A stretch of DNA of 64,000 bases from Pseudomonas entomophila (GCF_013523165.1 NZ_JAAMQI010000008.1:146913-210912); one strand, 5' to 3'; shown: positions 18,618 through 29,863, numbered from the stretch's first letter. The notes: generated by a model not told the origin, from the letters alone. Numbers and translations are program-made.

Positions 18618-19422
18618 CTGCCTTGACGCGCAGCGTATCCAGTGACGTCAGCACCTCGGTTATCCCTGTCAGGGAAAACCGCTGGTTTGGATGCCACCGC
18701 CCTCCCCAACTCCACTCCGATCCGCCCTCGTGCACTGCAACCAGCGGCCGCGTCTTGTCGGTCCATACCGACTGCAATGGGGCTTCGTCCAGGCGGGCCG
18801 GGGGCAAATCCACATATAATGAATTACTTATAGCTGAATCACGGGCAGGCATATCCGTGAGTTTCACACGCCCGTGATCCGTCCAGATCATCGGCTTTTC
18901 AGGCCATGCCTGACTTATCAACAAGCGCGCAGTGTTGTCCACATGCTCGGATTTGTTGATGATGAGCTTCGCCGACTGTGCGATTGCTTCCTGCTGTGGC
19001 TGCGAAAGCTGTGCACCCATGGCCAAGGCACTGCCATTCAGAACAGTCACCAGTGGTTGTACCGACAGTACCCCTGCCCAAGGCTGCCTTCCCAATTGCG
19101 AGACCAGTTCGAGAGGATGCCCAAGCCCTGAAGGCTCGATGAACAGCCGGTGGGGCCGGTGTGCGCGCAGCAGTCGACCCAGCGCCACCTGGAAGGGCAC
19201 ACCGTTGACGCAGCACAGGCACCCCCCCGCCACTTCGCTGATTGCAATATCAGGATCGCGGGCATCCAGCAGCGCCGCATCCAGGCCGATCTGCCCGAAC
19301 TCGTTGACCAGTACGGCCCAGCGCTCGGCGTTCGGTCGTTGCGACAGCAAGTGCCTGATCAGGCTGGTCTTGCCGGCACCCAGGGGCCCGGCAATGATGT
19401 GGGTCGGTATGTCACGCAGCAT
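18448..19422 (-). CDS. COG0523 G3E-family GTPase, putative zinc metallochaperone
   Basis: 324 residues. Walker A GPLGAGKTS at residues 12-20, the metal-binding motif GCLCC at 67-71, and the NKSE guanine-recognition motif near 155 (INKSE, close to NKxD) define a G3E/COG0523 GTPase; a CobW C-terminal domain follows (about residues 225-320). Such proteins deliver metal, often zinc, to client enzymes under limitation. It lies 46 bases downstream of the DUF1826 gene, in an operon preceded by a Zur-box-like palindrome and divergent from folE2, which supports zinc limitation as its condition. ZigA-like or YjiA-like are both used names. Confidence 0.88.
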   Translation of the reverse strand: MLRDIPTHIIAGPLGAGKTSLIRHLLSQRPNAERWAVLVNEFGQIGLDAALLDARDPDIAISEVAGGCLCCVNGVPFQVALGRLLRAHRPHRLFIEPSGLGHPLELVSQLGRQPWAGVLSVQPLVTVLNGSALAMGAQLSQPQQEAIAQSAKLIINKSEHVDNTARLLISQAWPEKPMIWTDHGRVKLTDMPARDSAISNSLYVDLPPARLDEAPLQSVWTDKTRPLVAVHEGGSEWSWGGRWHPNQRFSLTGITEVLTSLDTLRVKAVIHSQEGWVSFNGVGNERAPWQASEWRRDSRIELIFPQVQEAEQLGKAFSRCLVDN

Positions 19423-19468
19423 GGGAGACGTCTGGGTCTGGCCGAAGGAAGACCATTACTAATCAACC

Positions 19469-20116
19469 TCACTGTAACCAGTCAATGCTCAGCAACAGAC
19501 GGCCAGCATCCGGGGCAGCGCTGGGCGAGCGGTGCACCAGGCCGCGCCCCTCGTTGCCCGACCAGTTTTCCCCTTTGAGCAAGGCCACGTCCCCTTCGCT
19601 CAGCCGGTGAAGGCACTCGGGACGCTCTGCATCGGCAGCGTCGCGCAGCCATTCACTGCCAGCACCTGCATAAGTGGTCAACAAGCGCAGCGCCACCTGG
19701 TCGACATGAAAACGTGGGCACATGGCACCGCGCAGCGCCCGCACCCGCAATCCCAGCCGACGCGCACCGACCAGACAGGCGAACGCTTCCATCAACCAGG
19801 TCACGTCGGCCACGAAGGCCTCGTAGCCCAACAGGTCCTGCGTGCCGACCAGCAGATCGGTCAGGGTCACAGGTACGTCTTCCTGTACCTCCACGACACG
19901 TTCATCGGTCAGGCGCTGATCGAGGCTCAGCACGAGCGTGGAAAAGTCCGCGAGGTGGGAAGGCAGGCTGCGCTGCCAGACGGCCAGGTTGACGTCGTCC
20001 TCGAAGATGGCTGACAGGACGCTGGGCGTGGTGTCCATGACGTGGCGAGACGGCGGAAGCGACGAGGCTGATGCGAGCGTGACCGGACGGTGCAGCGGGA
20101 AAAGGTGAGTAGTCAT
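19469..20116 (-). CDS. DUF1826 family protein
   Basis: 215 residues, no signal or membrane segment. RALRGAMCPRFHVDQVALRLLTTYAGAG (residues about 128-155) and LLKGENWSGNEGRGLVHRSPSA are the conserved segments; the spaced Cys-Pro-Arg-Phe-His-Val-Asp and the late His-Arg-Ser-Pro resemble the facial triad and C-terminal histidine-arginine of 2-oxoglutarate dioxygenase-like enzymes, but I infer no reaction. It is the first gene of the operon with the COG0523 GTPase and lies 33 bases from the Zur-box palindrome. In P. aeruginosa a DUF1826 gene neighbours the zinc-responsive PA5534-PA5541 genes. Confidence 0.82.
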   Translation of the reverse strand: MTTHLFPLHRPVTLASASSLPPSRHVMDTTPSVLSAIFEDDVNLAVWQRSLPSHLADFSTLVLSLDQRLTDERVVEVQEDVPVTLTDLLVGTQDLLGYEAFVADVTWLMEAFACLVGARRLGLRVRALRGAMCPRFHVDQVALRLLTTYAGAGSEWLRDAADAERPECLHRLSEGDVALLKGENWSGNEGRGLVHRSPSAAPDAGRLLLSIDWLQ

Positions 20117-20143
20117 GCAGACGCCTTCACAAGGGACGAGATC

Positions 20144-20167
20144 AATACGTTATAGTATAACTAAATA
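20144..20167. promoter_or_regulatory. probable Zur box between DUF1826 and folE2
   Basis: The core GTTATAGTATAAC (20149-20161) is a perfect 6-1-6 palindrome, matching the gammaproteobacterial Zur consensus (GTTATAnTATAAC). It lies 33 bases upstream of the DUF1826 ATG and 71 bases upstream of folE2, so Zur could repress both directions when zinc is plentiful. Confidence 0.85.
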
Positions 20168-20231
20168 AGCGTCATCGCTTTATTTCAGCTCTTTGCTGAG
20201 ATACCGATGACATGTCCGTACGGGGATCTTC

Positions 20232-21116
20232 ATGACTGATCTATACCTGCCCGATGTTGCCCATCACACCAGTTCACATGCGATCGCACTGGCCTGGGTC
20301 GGCATGCAAGGGATCGCCCTGCCTATTCAGGTCATGGGCCAGCGAGTCGCCGCTCGCGTCGACGCCGGCGTCAGCCTGGATGCCCTCGATGCCAAAGGCA
20401 TCCATATGTCGCGGCTTTATCTGGTGCTGGGCACGCTGGAGGACAACGAACTCGATCAAGCAGCCCTCGAGCAGCTGCTACGCAGGTTTCTCGCCACGCA
20501 TCACGACCTGTCTACGGTGGCCAGCGTCCGGCTGCGGTTCGACTGTTTGTTGAAAAGGGCCGCGCTGGTCAGTGAAACGTCCGGCTGGAAGGCTTATTCG
20601 ATCACGGTGGAGGCCCGTCTGGAAGACGATATGTTCCACGTGGAACTCTTCATCGATGTACCTTATTCGTCCACCTGCCCCTGCTCGGCGGCCCTGGCAA
20701 GGCAGCTGATCCAGCAAAAATTTGCGGAGGATTTCCCCAGCGAGCAGATCGATCGACTGCAGATCATCGATTGGCTGGGCAGCAGCACAGGTATCGTGGC
20801 GACGCCACACAGCCAGCGCAGCCTGGCGCGCATTGGCGTGCGCCTCGAGGGGCTCGATCACTTGCCCATCGTGGATCTGATCGATTCGGTGGAGCACGCA
20901 CTGGGCACCGCCGTACAGACGGCGGTCAAACGTGTGGATGAGCAGGCCTTCGCCCTGGCCAATGGGCAGAACCTGATGTTCTGCGAGGATGCAGCCAGAC
21001 GGCTGCACGAGGTTTTGATCGCCGCCGTGGGCGTGGCCGGATTCGAAGTTCGGGTCGAGCATGCAGAGAGCCTGCATGCCCATGATGCAGTGGCCGTCAG
21101 CCGTTGGCGATGGTAG
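20232..21116 (+). CDS. folE2: GTP cyclohydrolase I type B (zinc-independent), FolE2
   Basis: 294 residues. Converts GTP to 7,8-dihydroneopterin triphosphate for folate synthesis but does not require zinc, so it replaces zinc-dependent FolE during zinc starvation. PYSSTCPCSAALARQLI near residue 142 holds the catalytic and metal-ligand cysteine region typical of the FolE2 family, and GIHMSRLYLVLGTL earlier. The operator upstream is a Zur box. The ATG at 20232 follows GGGGATCTTC. Inside the gene, TGTTCCACGTGGAAC (20632-20646) is identical to a parS core. Confidence 0.9.
   Translation: MTDLYLPDVAHHTSSHAIALAWVGMQGIALPIQVMGQRVAARVDAGVSLDALDAKGIHMSRLYLVLGTLEDNELDQAALEQLLRRFLATHHDLSTVASVRLRFDCLLKRAALVSETSGWKAYSITVEARLEDDMFHVELFIDVPYSSTCPCSAALARQLIQQKFAEDFPSEQIDRLQIIDWLGSSTGIVATPHSQRSLARIGVRLEGLDHLPIVDLIDSVEHALGTAVQTAVKRVDEQAFALANGQNLMFCEDAARRLHEVLIAAVGVAGFEVRVEHAESLHAHDAVAVSRWRW
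20632..20647. other. parS-like sequence inside folE2
   Basis: TGTTCCACGTGGAACT matches 15 of 16 positions of the Pseudomonas parS sequence seen twice in recF, including the whole palindrome GTTCCACGTGGAAC. It codes for Met-Phe-His-Val-Glu. It is about 26 kb from oriC. Whether ParB uses it is unknown. Confidence 0.55.
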
Positions 21117-21119
21117 CGA

Positions 21120-21644
21120 TCACTGGCGCGGCCGCACTGTGCCGCAGTCGCTGCCGAGCCAGACGGCGCGGGTGTCCATGCTGCCACGCTGCTGCACACC
21201 CGACGCATTGAACGTACCGTTGACCTTGGTCACGAATTCACGATCGCTCAGGAAGGTGGCCTGGCCAGCGCCTTGAGCCTTCGGGCAGCTGAACTCGAAC
21301 TTCCAGACATTGCCGGTACGGTCGGTGATGCGCTGCGTGCAACCCGACTTGGGGTCCTGCAGAGGGATGTCATTGGTATTGACTTGTTCGGCCGTCAGGC
21401 AGGACCGTACGCCCTTGCCTGCCAGCGTCACGCCCTGCTTGGTCAACACCCCTTCCATCATGGCACGCTGTTCGGGCGGCAGGTTCTTCAACTGACCCAA
21501 CATGAAGTCCATGTCAGGCAACTGTTTGCCGTCGACCTGCATGTTGCTGGTGGTCAACTCCCACAGCCCAGGCTGAAGCATCTGGGCATTGGCCAGGGAA
21601 CCGACCAACGCCAACGACAGTGCACACCACACACGCTTTTTCAT
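21120..21644 (-). CDS. DUF3617 family periplasmic protein
   Basis: 174 residues, beginning with a signal peptide ([20 protein letters not shown], cleavage after ANA). The mature part opens [19 protein letters not shown], the DUF3617 pattern GLWE, and contains paired cysteines ([29 protein letters not shown]). The function of the family is unknown; a small periplasmic beta-rich protein is likely. It is transcribed toward folE2, ending 3 bases from its stop, with cls diverging upstream. The ATG follows a GGCGGAGTTCC ribosome binding site. Confidence 0.82.
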   Translation of the reverse strand: MKKRVWCALSLALVGSLANAQMLQPGLWELTTSNMQVDGKQLPDMDFMLGQLKNLPPEQRAMMEGVLTKQGVTLAGKGVRSCLTAEQVNTNDIPLQDPKSGCTQRITDRTGNVWKFEFSCPKAQGAGQATFLSDREFVTKVNGTFNASGVQQRGSMDTRAVWLGSDCGTVRPRQ

Positions 21645-21770
21645 CTTGGAACTCCGCCTGGGCCGGGTATCGGCCGAATCGAGGATTGGACGTCGTTTGA
21701 TGCATCAGGTTGCACCAAGCGACCGCCGCAAGGTCTGTTAGCCGACGAACACGCACAGCGCAGGATAGGT

Positions 21771-23210
21771 ATGGATTATCAGAACCCGCACTTTTTTGGA
21801 TACGTGATCGGTTTGGTTCACCTGATGGGCATCGTGGCAGCGGTGCATGCCATGTTCACCGTCCGCACGGCACAAGGCGCGATCGCCTGGGCCATGTCAC
21901 TGTTCTTCATCCCCTACCTGACGCTGATTCCCTATCTGGTCTTCGGCTCACGCTCCTTCTACGCCTATATTCTGGCCAGGCGCAAGGCCAACCAGGAAAT
22001 GCATGTGGCGATGGCCGGGTTGAATTGGCGAGCCTGGGTCGAACAGGCCCTGAAGGCCAGGCAGTCGGCACCGACCCTGGCCTTGCGGGCGATGTCAGCT
22101 CTGGGGCGCATGCCATGGTTGCCCCACAACGACGTGAAACTGCTGGTCAATGGGCGCGCCACCTTCGATGCGATCTTCGACGCGATCGAGCGTGCCCAGG
22201 AGGTGGTGCTGGTCCAGTTCTTCATCATTCACGACGACGAATTGGGCCAGGCCCTGCAGCAATTGCTGGTACGCAAAGCCCAGGCGGGCGTCCAGGTGTT
22301 CGTGCTGTACGACGGTGTCGGAAGCCACGCGTTACCCAGGCGCTACGTCCAGGTCCTGCGTGAGGCAGGCGTACAGGTTCAAGCCTTCACGACACGACGC
22401 GGCTGGTTCAACCGGTTCCAGGTCAACTTCCGCAACCACCGCAAGATCGTGGTCGTCGACGGATTGACGGGTTTCGTCGGCGGCCACAACGTCGGCGACG
22501 AGTACCTCGGCCATCATCGCCCGCTCTCGCCATGGCGAGACACGCACATCCAGATCAGCGGGCCGGTGCTGGCGTGCCTGCAGGAATCGTTCGCCGAAGA
22601 CTGGTACTGGGCCACGCGTGCCTTGCCACCTCTGCTCCTGCCAGACACCTACCCAGAGGATGGCATGCTGTGCCAGGTGCTGGTCACGGGCCCGGCCGAC
22701 CCGCAGGAGACCTGTTCGCTGTTCTTCCTCGAGGCCATCCATTCGGCCCGTGAGCGCGTGTGGATCACCAGCCCTTACTTCATCCCCGACGAGGCCGTCT
22801 CGGCAGCCCTGCGCCTGGCCGTGTTGCGCGGCGTCGATGTGCGGCTGCTGATCCCGTCGCGTCCCGATCACCGTGTGGTCTATGCCGCCTCGAGCCTGTT
22901 CGCCTTCGAAGCTGTGCGTGCCGGCGTCAAGGTCTACCGCTACCAGCCAGGGTTCCTGCACCAGAAAGTCGTGCTGGTGGACGATGAGTTCAGCGCCATC
23001 GGCAGCGCCAACCTGGACAATCGCTCGTTCCGCCTCAACTTCGAAATCATGCTGCTGACCGTGGACACAGCCTTTGCCGAACAGGTCGAAGGCATGCTCA
23101 CGGCAGATTTCGCGCAGGCCAGGCAGATCACCATCAACGACAGCCGCAACACGCACCGCCTCCAGCGCCTGGGGATGCGCATCGCCCGGCTGATTTCACC
23201 GATCCTGTGA
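21771..23210 (+). CDS. cls: cardiolipin synthase A (phospholipase D family)
   Basis: 479-residue inner-membrane enzyme that condenses two phosphatidylglycerols to cardiolipin and glycerol. Two N-terminal membrane helices ([20 protein letters not shown] and [20 protein letters not shown]) are followed by two PLD domains, each with a HxKx4D motif: [17 protein letters not shown] near residue 222 and [17 protein letters not shown] near residue 397. The ATG at 21771 is the start that puts the first helix at the N-terminus; the frame is open upstream but the added residues are not family-like. Its end overlaps the convergent cfa gene by 15 bases. The neighbouring cyclopropane synthase also acts on membrane lipids. 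Confidence 0.92.
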   Translation: MDYQNPHFFGYVIGLVHLMGIVAAVHAMFTVRTAQGAIAWAMSLFFIPYLTLIPYLVFGSRSFYAYILARRKANQEMHVAMAGLNWRAWVEQALKARQSAPTLALRAMSALGRMPWLPHNDVKLLVNGRATFDAIFDAIERAQEVVLVQFFIIHDDELGQALQQLLVRKAQAGVQVFVLYDGVGSHALPRRYVQVLREAGVQVQAFTTRRGWFNRFQVNFRNHRKIVVVDGLTGFVGGHNVGDEYLGHHRPLSPWRDTHIQISGPVLACLQESFAEDWYWATRALPPLLLPDTYPEDGMLCQVLVTGPADPQETCSLFFLEAIHSARERVWITSPYFIPDEAVSAALRLAVLRGVDVRLLIPSRPDHRVVYAASSLFAFEAVRAGVKVYRYQPGFLHQKVVLVDDEFSAIGSANLDNRSFRLNFEIMLLTVDTAFAEQVEGMLTADFAQARQITINDSRNTHRLQRLGMRIARLISPIL

Positions 23211-24395
23211 CGCCTGGCGGTACAGGTCCTCGCGCGTCCAGGGCAGGTCGTGGTGCCCGTCGGTGTAAGGCTTAACCGCGAGGATCTGGTGCAGGTCGAT
23301 CCAGCCTCTGGCGAACGCGTAGGCGCAGCCGGCCAGGTACAGGCGCCAGATACGCAAGGTCTTCTCCGACACCTCGGCCGCTGCCCGGTGCAGCTGACGC
23401 TCCAGGCGCTCGCTCCAGTGCCCCAGGGTCTTGGCATAGTGCAGGCGCAGGCTCTCGACGTCCGCCACCTCCAGGCCCGCCTGGCAGACGCTCGCGCACA
23501 TCATCGACAGGTGAGGCAGCTCGCCATGGGGGAACACGTACTGATCGATGAACGCCCCTGCCCCGCGCCCGACAGGACGGCCATCGACGTGCTTGGCGGT
23601 GATGCCATGGTTCATCACCAGGCCCCCTTCCCGCACGGCGCCGAAGAGAATCCGACAATACAGCGGCAGGTTGGCATGCCCGACGTGCTCGAACATGCCG
23701 ACACTCACGACCTTGTCGAAACGGCCATCCTGCGGCAGGTCACGGTAATCCATCTTCTTCAGCTCGACCCGGTCGTCGAGCCCTTCATCGCTGACACGCT
23801 GCCGGGCAAGCCTGAGCTGCTGCTCGCTCAGGGTGATGCCCATCACCCGGGCGCCATACTCACGTGCCGCAAAACGCGCCAACCCACCCCAGCCGCAGCC
23901 GACGTCCAGCAGGTAGTCGCCGGCGTGCAGCCGCAGCTTGCGGCAGAGGTGGTCGAACTTGTCCTGTTGCGCCGTTTCCAGCGTGGTTTCCGGTGTCTTG
24001 AAGTAGGCGCAGGAGTACACCATGTCCGGGTCTAGCCACAGTTGGTAGAAGGCATTCGACACGTCGTAGTGGTAGGCGATGGCCTGGGCGTCGGTGTCCT
24101 TGTCGTGGGCCGTGCGGGTCGGCCGTGCGTCCTCGTCGTGCAGCAGCGCGGAGCCCAGCTCATCGCAGATACGGATGGCCTGCGTGATGTCCCCTTGAAG
24201 GTCGAACTCGCCTTCGACGAAGGCCGCGCCCAGTTCGTCCATGCTGGGGTGGTCGAGGTGAGCGATCGAGGCAGGATGCTTGACCAGCAACGTCACCTGG
24301 GGATCGGGGCCCAGGTCGAACTGATTGCCGTCCCACAGTTTCAAACGCAACGGCACCTGCAGGCGTTGCAGTGCCGATGGGAGTTGCGCACGCAT
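23196..24395 (-). CDS. cfaB: cyclopropane-fatty-acyl-phospholipid synthase
   Basis: 399-residue SAM-dependent methyltransferase that adds a methylene group across the double bond of unsaturated acyl chains in membrane phospholipids. The SAM-binding motif [11 protein letters not shown] is at about residues 161-171, preceded by [20 protein letters not shown] and followed by [13 protein letters not shown]. Length and layout match the P. putida enzyme encoded next to a DUF2256 gene, which is CfaB, the main cyclopropane synthase in that species and reported to be RpoS-dependent. The 3' end overlaps cls by 15 bases. Confidence 0.88.
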   Translation of the reverse strand: MRAQLPSALQRLQVPLRLKLWDGNQFDLGPDPQVTLLVKHPASIAHLDHPSMDELGAAFVEGEFDLQGDITQAIRICDELGSALLHDEDARPTRTAHDKDTDAQAIAYHYDVSNAFYQLWLDPDMVYSCAYFKTPETTLETAQQDKFDHLCRKLRLHAGDYLLDVGCGWGGLARFAAREYGARVMGITLSEQQLRLARQRVSDEGLDDRVELKKMDYRDLPQDGRFDKVVSVGMFEHVGHANLPLYCRILFGAVREGGLVMNHGITAKHVDGRPVGRGAGAFIDQYVFPHGELPHLSMMCASVCQAGLEVADVESLRLHYAKTLGHWSERLERQLHRAAAEVSEKTLRIWRLYLAGCAYAFARGWIDLHQILAVKPYTDGHHDLPWTREDLYRQASQDR

Positions 24396-24486
24396 GGATG
24401 ACCCCTCCTGACTGGACAGTGGATGCCCATCAAGCGTAGTTCATCTTCGGTTGGTCCTTGCACGTGCGCCATTGGCCGAATGCTCG

Positions 24487-24627
24487 TCAGCGCTGACTCT
24501 TCGCCGTCCGCCGGCACCGTTCCGAACAGTAGCGCACCTCTTCCCAGCAGCGGGCCCATTTCTTTCGCCAGGTGAAGGGCAGCTGGCAGTGGGCGCAGGT
24601 CTTGACCGGTAGCTCGCTCTTTTTCAT
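24487..24627 (-). CDS. DUF2256 family small zinc-ribbon protein
   Basis: 46-residue protein too short for ordinary gene finders. Its residues start [18 protein letters not shown] and end [15 protein letters not shown]. Two CxxC pairs (TCAHC and YCSERC) with a Trp-rich basic centre ([11 protein letters not shown]) define DUF2256, probably a small zinc ribbon. The ATG at 24627 is preceded by AGAGGGAACGC, a good ribosome binding site. It lies 91 bases upstream of cfaB on the same strand and may be co-transcribed. Function unknown. Confidence 0.82.
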   Translation of the reverse strand: MKKSELPVKTCAHCQLPFTWRKKWARCWEEVRYCSERCRRTAKSQR

Positions 24628-24936
24628 GCGTTCCCTCTGAACTGGGGTTTCAGCCTTTGAAGCGGCTTGATCATCGTGTCACTCATGGCTCGGCCACTCT
24701 CTCCATGACAAGAGAAAGACCGTTCCAGAGAGACCCTTGATGTAGGGCATCACAGCTGTCGAAACGTCTGCAAAAGGGGTGTGTTGACACGCGTGTCACC
24801 TTGCATGACATTGATCATGAGCGCGAAATCAGCTGCCTCCCAACGGCTATAGCTGATGCAGGAACCCCGTCGATGGTTGGGACATCAGCGTAGGGTGAGA
24901 CCTCCACACCCCGGCTTGAGGGTGTGTATATGAATA
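24628..24936. other. intergenic region without recognisable gene
   Basis: 309 bases between the DUF2256 gene and the orphan gene near glmS. A short inverted repeat, CCACACC with GGGTGTGT, is near 24903-24925, just past the 3' end of the orphan gene, without a T tract. I see no reading frame with a ribosome binding site and no clear promoter. Confidence 0.5.
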
Positions 24937-25461
24937 TCAAGCACCTATTTCCAAAGGGCAGCTCTCTTGAGACGCCCTTTTTTCTTGCTCAGATAAAAAT
25001 GAGTAGCGCTTGTAAAGCATCCTGCCGTGACGATGCTTATTCAGTGATTTGGCGTCAGTGTGCATGAAGTTCCAAAGCATTTTCCCATCGATGGTCACTA
25101 CACTCACCAGCATTTGGCGTTTTGACTCGTAGGCACCGATGAACGCCAGGCGGTCTGTGCCATCGGTGAACGCCACTTCCCAGACCTCAAATGGACCTGT
25201 CAACGTATCCAGAGCCAAGCGCACATAACGCTCTCGGGCGTCCATCCGCTTCTCTACGATGTGGTAGATGCTATGCCGCTCCAGACGCACCTCTCCCATA
25301 GGCGTGGCTACGGCCAAGGCTGTGATGGCTGGATCGATGAAGCCAAGGTGGTGAGCTGTAACGTCAATGGCCTCTTCATGCGAGGAAGCTGCTACAACCT
25401 CCATTAGAGAAGCACTGCGTAGCTCTCGATCCAAAGAGCGCAGGTGTCCACTGAGGTGCAT
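24937..25461 (-). CDS. hypothetical protein, possible PBECR2/BECR-fold nuclease domain
   Basis: 174 residues, no signal peptide. The central part runs VRLERHSIYHIVEKR, LTGPFEVWEV, DRLAFIGAYESKR, and TIDGKMLWNF. This order (His-x-x-x-His, a Glu-Val-Trp strand, a basic strand, a Trp-Asn-Phe strand) recalls PBECR2, the phage Barnase-EndoU-ColicinE5/D-RelE-like nuclease domain also found at the end of Mu F-like proteins. This is a pattern judgement, not a proven homology. No good ribosome binding site precedes the ATG at 25461, and the frame closes with TAG 15 bases upstream, so it could be a 5'-truncated remnant. Base composition is lower in GC in places than its neighbours. It lies by attTn7. 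Confidence 0.5.
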   Translation of the reverse strand: MHLSGHLRSLDRELRSASLMEVVAASSHEEAIDVTAHHLGFIDPAITALAVATPMGEVRLERHSIYHIVEKRMDARERYVRLALDTLTGPFEVWEVAFTDGTDRLAFIGAYESKRQMLVSVVTIDGKMLWNFMHTDAKSLNKHRHGRMLYKRYSFLSEQEKRASQESCPLEIGA

Positions 25462-25571
25462 GTCATGCGTGATGCGCTAAGCAAGCGATTCATTGGTTGA
25501 ACCTGAGAAGACAAGAACAGACGTTGAAGCAGGGTTGCGGTGGGTACGACAACTGAGCGAGAGCACGTGAC

Positions 25572-25603
25572 GAAGAAAGGAGCCGGTTACGGCTCTTTTC
25601 TTC
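25572..25603 (-). terminator. terminator of glmS
   Basis: Read on the minus strand, AGAGCCG-TAAC-CGGCTC is followed by CTTTCTTC. The stem is nearly symmetric (GAAGAAAGGAGCC on the other side), so it may work from either direction. It is 58 bases past the glmS stop. Confidence 0.75.
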
Positions 25604-25660
25604 ACCGACGGCTTTGCTACAGCGCGGCCGCTTTGATTTCCAGGTGTCGTTGCCTACCTG

Positions 25661-27496
<1,836 letters not shown>

Positions 27497-27508
27497 GGCA
27501 GGGGGCTC

Positions 27509-28276
27509 CTAGCTGAGAGCGGCGCAGATCAGGTTTACGCCGTGGGCTTGAATTTGCTCGCGTGCCTCGAGGGGCAGGCGGTCATCGGTAATCAGGGTAG
27601 TGACGTGGTTCCAGGGCAGCTCGAGGTTGGGGATCTTGCGCCCGACCTTGTCGGACTCGACCATCACGATCACCTCACGGGCCACCTCGGCCATGACTCG
27701 GCTCAGGCCGAGCAGCTCGTTGAAGGTGGTGGTGCCACGGGTCAGGTCGATTCCGTCGGCGCCGATGAACAGCTGGTCGAAGTCATAGGAACGCAGCACC
27801 TGTTCAGCCACCTGGCCCTGGAAGGACTCGGAGTGCGGGTCCCAGGTGCCACCGGTCATCAACAGCACGGGTTCATGCTCGAGGTCACTGATGGCCTGGG
27901 CGACGGTCAGGGAATTGGTCATGACCACCAGGCCAGGCTGACGGCCCAGCTCAGGGATCATCGAGGCCGTGGTGCTGCCGCTGTCGATGATGATCCGCGC
28001 GTGTTCGCGGATGCGTTTGACCGCAGCGCGGGCGATGGCCTGCTTGTAGAGCGAGACCGGCTGCACGACGTCGGCCAGCAATTCCTGAGGCATGGTGATC
28101 GCACCCCCGTAACGGCGCAGCAGCAGACCATTGGCTTCGAGCGCAGCCAGATCCTTGCGGATGGTGACTTCCGAGGTTTCGAAGCGTTTGGCCAGGGTGT
28201 CCACGCTCACTTCACCCAGCTCGTTGAGCATGGCAAGGATATTATGACGACGCTGGGGGGTATTACGTTTCGACAT
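27509..28276 (-). CDS. glmR: DeoR/GlpR family transcriptional regulator, GlmR
   Basis: 255 residues. DeoR-type helix-turn-helix at the N-terminus (RRHNILAMLNELGEVSVDTL, SEVTIRKDLAALEANG) and a C-terminal sugar-phosphate sensing domain (IDSGSTTASMIPEL, FIGADGIDL, MVESDKVGRK). Located immediately upstream of glmS with 12 bases between the genes, like PA5550, which is named glmR in P. aeruginosa. It is therefore probably the sensor of the amino sugar pathway, but which ligand it binds cannot be read from the sequence. Confidence 0.85.
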   Translation of the reverse strand: MSKRNTPQRRHNILAMLNELGEVSVDTLAKRFETSEVTIRKDLAALEANGLLLRRYGGAITMPQELLADVVQPVSLYKQAIARAAVKRIREHARIIIDSGSTTASMIPELGRQPGLVVMTNSLTVAQAISDLEHEPVLLMTGGTWDPHSESFQGQVAEQVLRSYDFDQLFIGADGIDLTRGTTTFNELLGLSRVMAEVAREVIVMVESDKVGRKIPNLELPWNHVTTLITDDRLPLEAREQIQAHGVNLICAALS

Positions 28277-28495
28277 GATGCTTTAAGTTTCGATTCGAAA
28301 GATAAGTGGTGCAATCAAAGCTTAAATTGGCGAGAACGTCAAGGGAGGTCGAGAAATGAAGGGTTGTAAAAGACACCTTGGCGCGTTTTACGGACACGAC
28401 GAGGAACAAGACCTGGCGGGCTGGGGATAAATAGAGCAGAAAGGTCAGCCAGAATGCGGTGCCGGACATCCCGGCACCTGCACGCTGTGGATAAG

Positions 28496-29863
28496 TCAGC
28501 CCTTGGGCTGCTTCGTGGGACGCGTCCAGCCGTCGATGTTGCGCTGGCGTGCACGTGCCACGGCCAGTTCACCTGCCGCGACATCGTTCGTGATGGTGGA
28601 ACCTGCCGCCGTGGTTGCGCCCGATTGGATATCCACAGGCGCCACCAAGGCATTGTTCGAGCCGATGAACACGTCCTCACCCAAGACCGTCTGGTGCTTG
28701 TTGGCACCATCGTAGTTACAGGTGATAGTGCCTGCGCCGATATTGCTGCGTGCACCAATCTGGGCGTCGCCCAGGTAGGTCAGGTGACCGGCCTTGGCCC
28801 CCTCGCCCAGGTGTGCGTTCTTCAGTTCGACGAAGTTACCCACATGCGCTCGGGCACTCAGGACGCTGCCTGGACGCAACCGTGCGAAAGGTCCGACATC
28901 GCTGGCTTCGCCCAATATGGCGCCGTCAAGATGGCTATTGGCCTTGACCACGGCATTCCTGCCCACGGTGCTGTCCTTGATGACGCAGTTGGGACCGATC
29001 TGCGCGCCCTCCTCCAGCACCACCTTGCCTTCGAGAATCACGTTGACGTCGATCAGGACATCACGACCGACGGTGACCTCGCCGCGTACATCCAGACGCG
29101 ACGGATCGCGCAAGGTCACGCCTTCGGCCATCAGGCGACGCGCCTCACGCAGTTGGTAGTGACGCTCGAGCTCGGCCAACTGTCGGCGGTCGTTGGCGCC
29201 CTGCACTTCCATGGCGTCCAAGGGTTGCTCGGTGGCGACCACCAGGCCATCGGCGACGGCCATGGCGATCACGTCGGTCAGGTAGTACTCACCTTGCGCA
29301 TTGTCGTTGGACAGACGTCCCAGCCATTCGGCCAGGCGATTGGCCGGTACGGCGAGAATACCGGTGTTGCCTTCCTTGATCGCCCGCTGCGCTTCGCTGG
29401 CGTCTTTCTGTTCGACGATCGCGGTCACCTGGCCAGCGTCGTCCCGCACGATGCGGCCGTAACCGGTCGGGTCTTGCAGGGTGACCGTCAACAGGCCCAG
29501 TTGCCGCTCGCTGACGAGGGCGAGCAGTCGCTCGATGGTCTTCACGTCGATGAGCGGGACATCGCCATAGAGGATCAGGACGGTATCGGCGGTCACGGCA
29601 GGCACGGCCTGAGCGACGGCATGTCCGGTGCCCAACTGCTTGTCCTGCAGCACGAAGTTCAGGTCATCGGCGGCCAGCCGTTCGCGTACCTGCTCGGCAC
29701 CGTGGCCGATCACCACGTGGATACCGTGCGGTTTGAGCTGACGCGCGCTGTGGATAACATGCCCGAGCATGGAGTTGCCGGCCACTGGGTGAAGCACCTT
29801 CGGCAGGGCCGAGCGCATGCGAGTGCCCTGGCCTGCGGCGAGAATTACGATATCGAGTGACAT
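28496..29863 (-). CDS. glmU: bifunctional GlcNAc-1-P uridyltransferase / GlcN-1-P acetyltransferase
   Basis: 455 residues. N-terminal uridyltransferase ([20 protein letters not shown], the nucleotide-binding loop) and C-terminal left-handed beta helix acetyltransferase (repeated IGAxS-type hexapeptides from about residue 250, [18 protein letters not shown] near 370). It completes UDP-GlcNAc synthesis after GlmS and GlmM. The start ATG at 29863 is the family start. It follows the atp operon on the same strand, from which it is separated by a terminator at 29914-29948. Two perfect DnaA boxes lie near its ends (28486-28494 and 29749-29757). Confidence 0.95.
   Translation of the reverse strand: MSLDIVILAAGQGTRMRSALPKVLHPVAGNSMLGHVIHSARQLKPHGIHVVIGHGAEQVRERLAADDLNFVLQDKQLGTGHAVAQAVPAVTADTVLILYGDVPLIDVKTIERLLALVSERQLGLLTVTLQDPTGYGRIVRDDAGQVTAIVEQKDASEAQRAIKEGNTGILAVPANRLAEWLGRLSNDNAQGEYYLTDVIAMAVADGLVVATEQPLDAMEVQGANDRRQLAELERHYQLREARRLMAEGVTLRDPSRLDVRGEVTVGRDVLIDVNVILEGKVVLEEGAQIGPNCVIKDSTVGRNAVVKANSHLDGAILGEASDVGPFARLRPGSVLSARAHVGNFVELKNAHLGEGAKAGHLTYLGDAQIGARSNIGAGTITCNYDGANKHQTVLGEDVFIGSNNALVAPVDIQSGATTAAGSTITNDVAAGELAVARARQRNIDGWTRPTKQPKG

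Noticed and set aside
24640..25660. Tn7 transposon at attTn7
   Set aside because: I looked for Tn7 terminal sequences and Tns genes; none are present. Only an orphan gene stands near the site.
27497..27508. glmS ribozyme or riboswitch
   Set aside because: The leader between glmR and glmS is only 12 bases; a GlmS ribozyme is known from Gram-positive bacteria and cannot fit here.
28277..28495. Hairpin GGTGCCGG-ACAT-CCCGGCACC near 28460 as glmU terminator
   Set aside because: The stem lacks a T tract on the minus strand, so I do not list it as a terminator.
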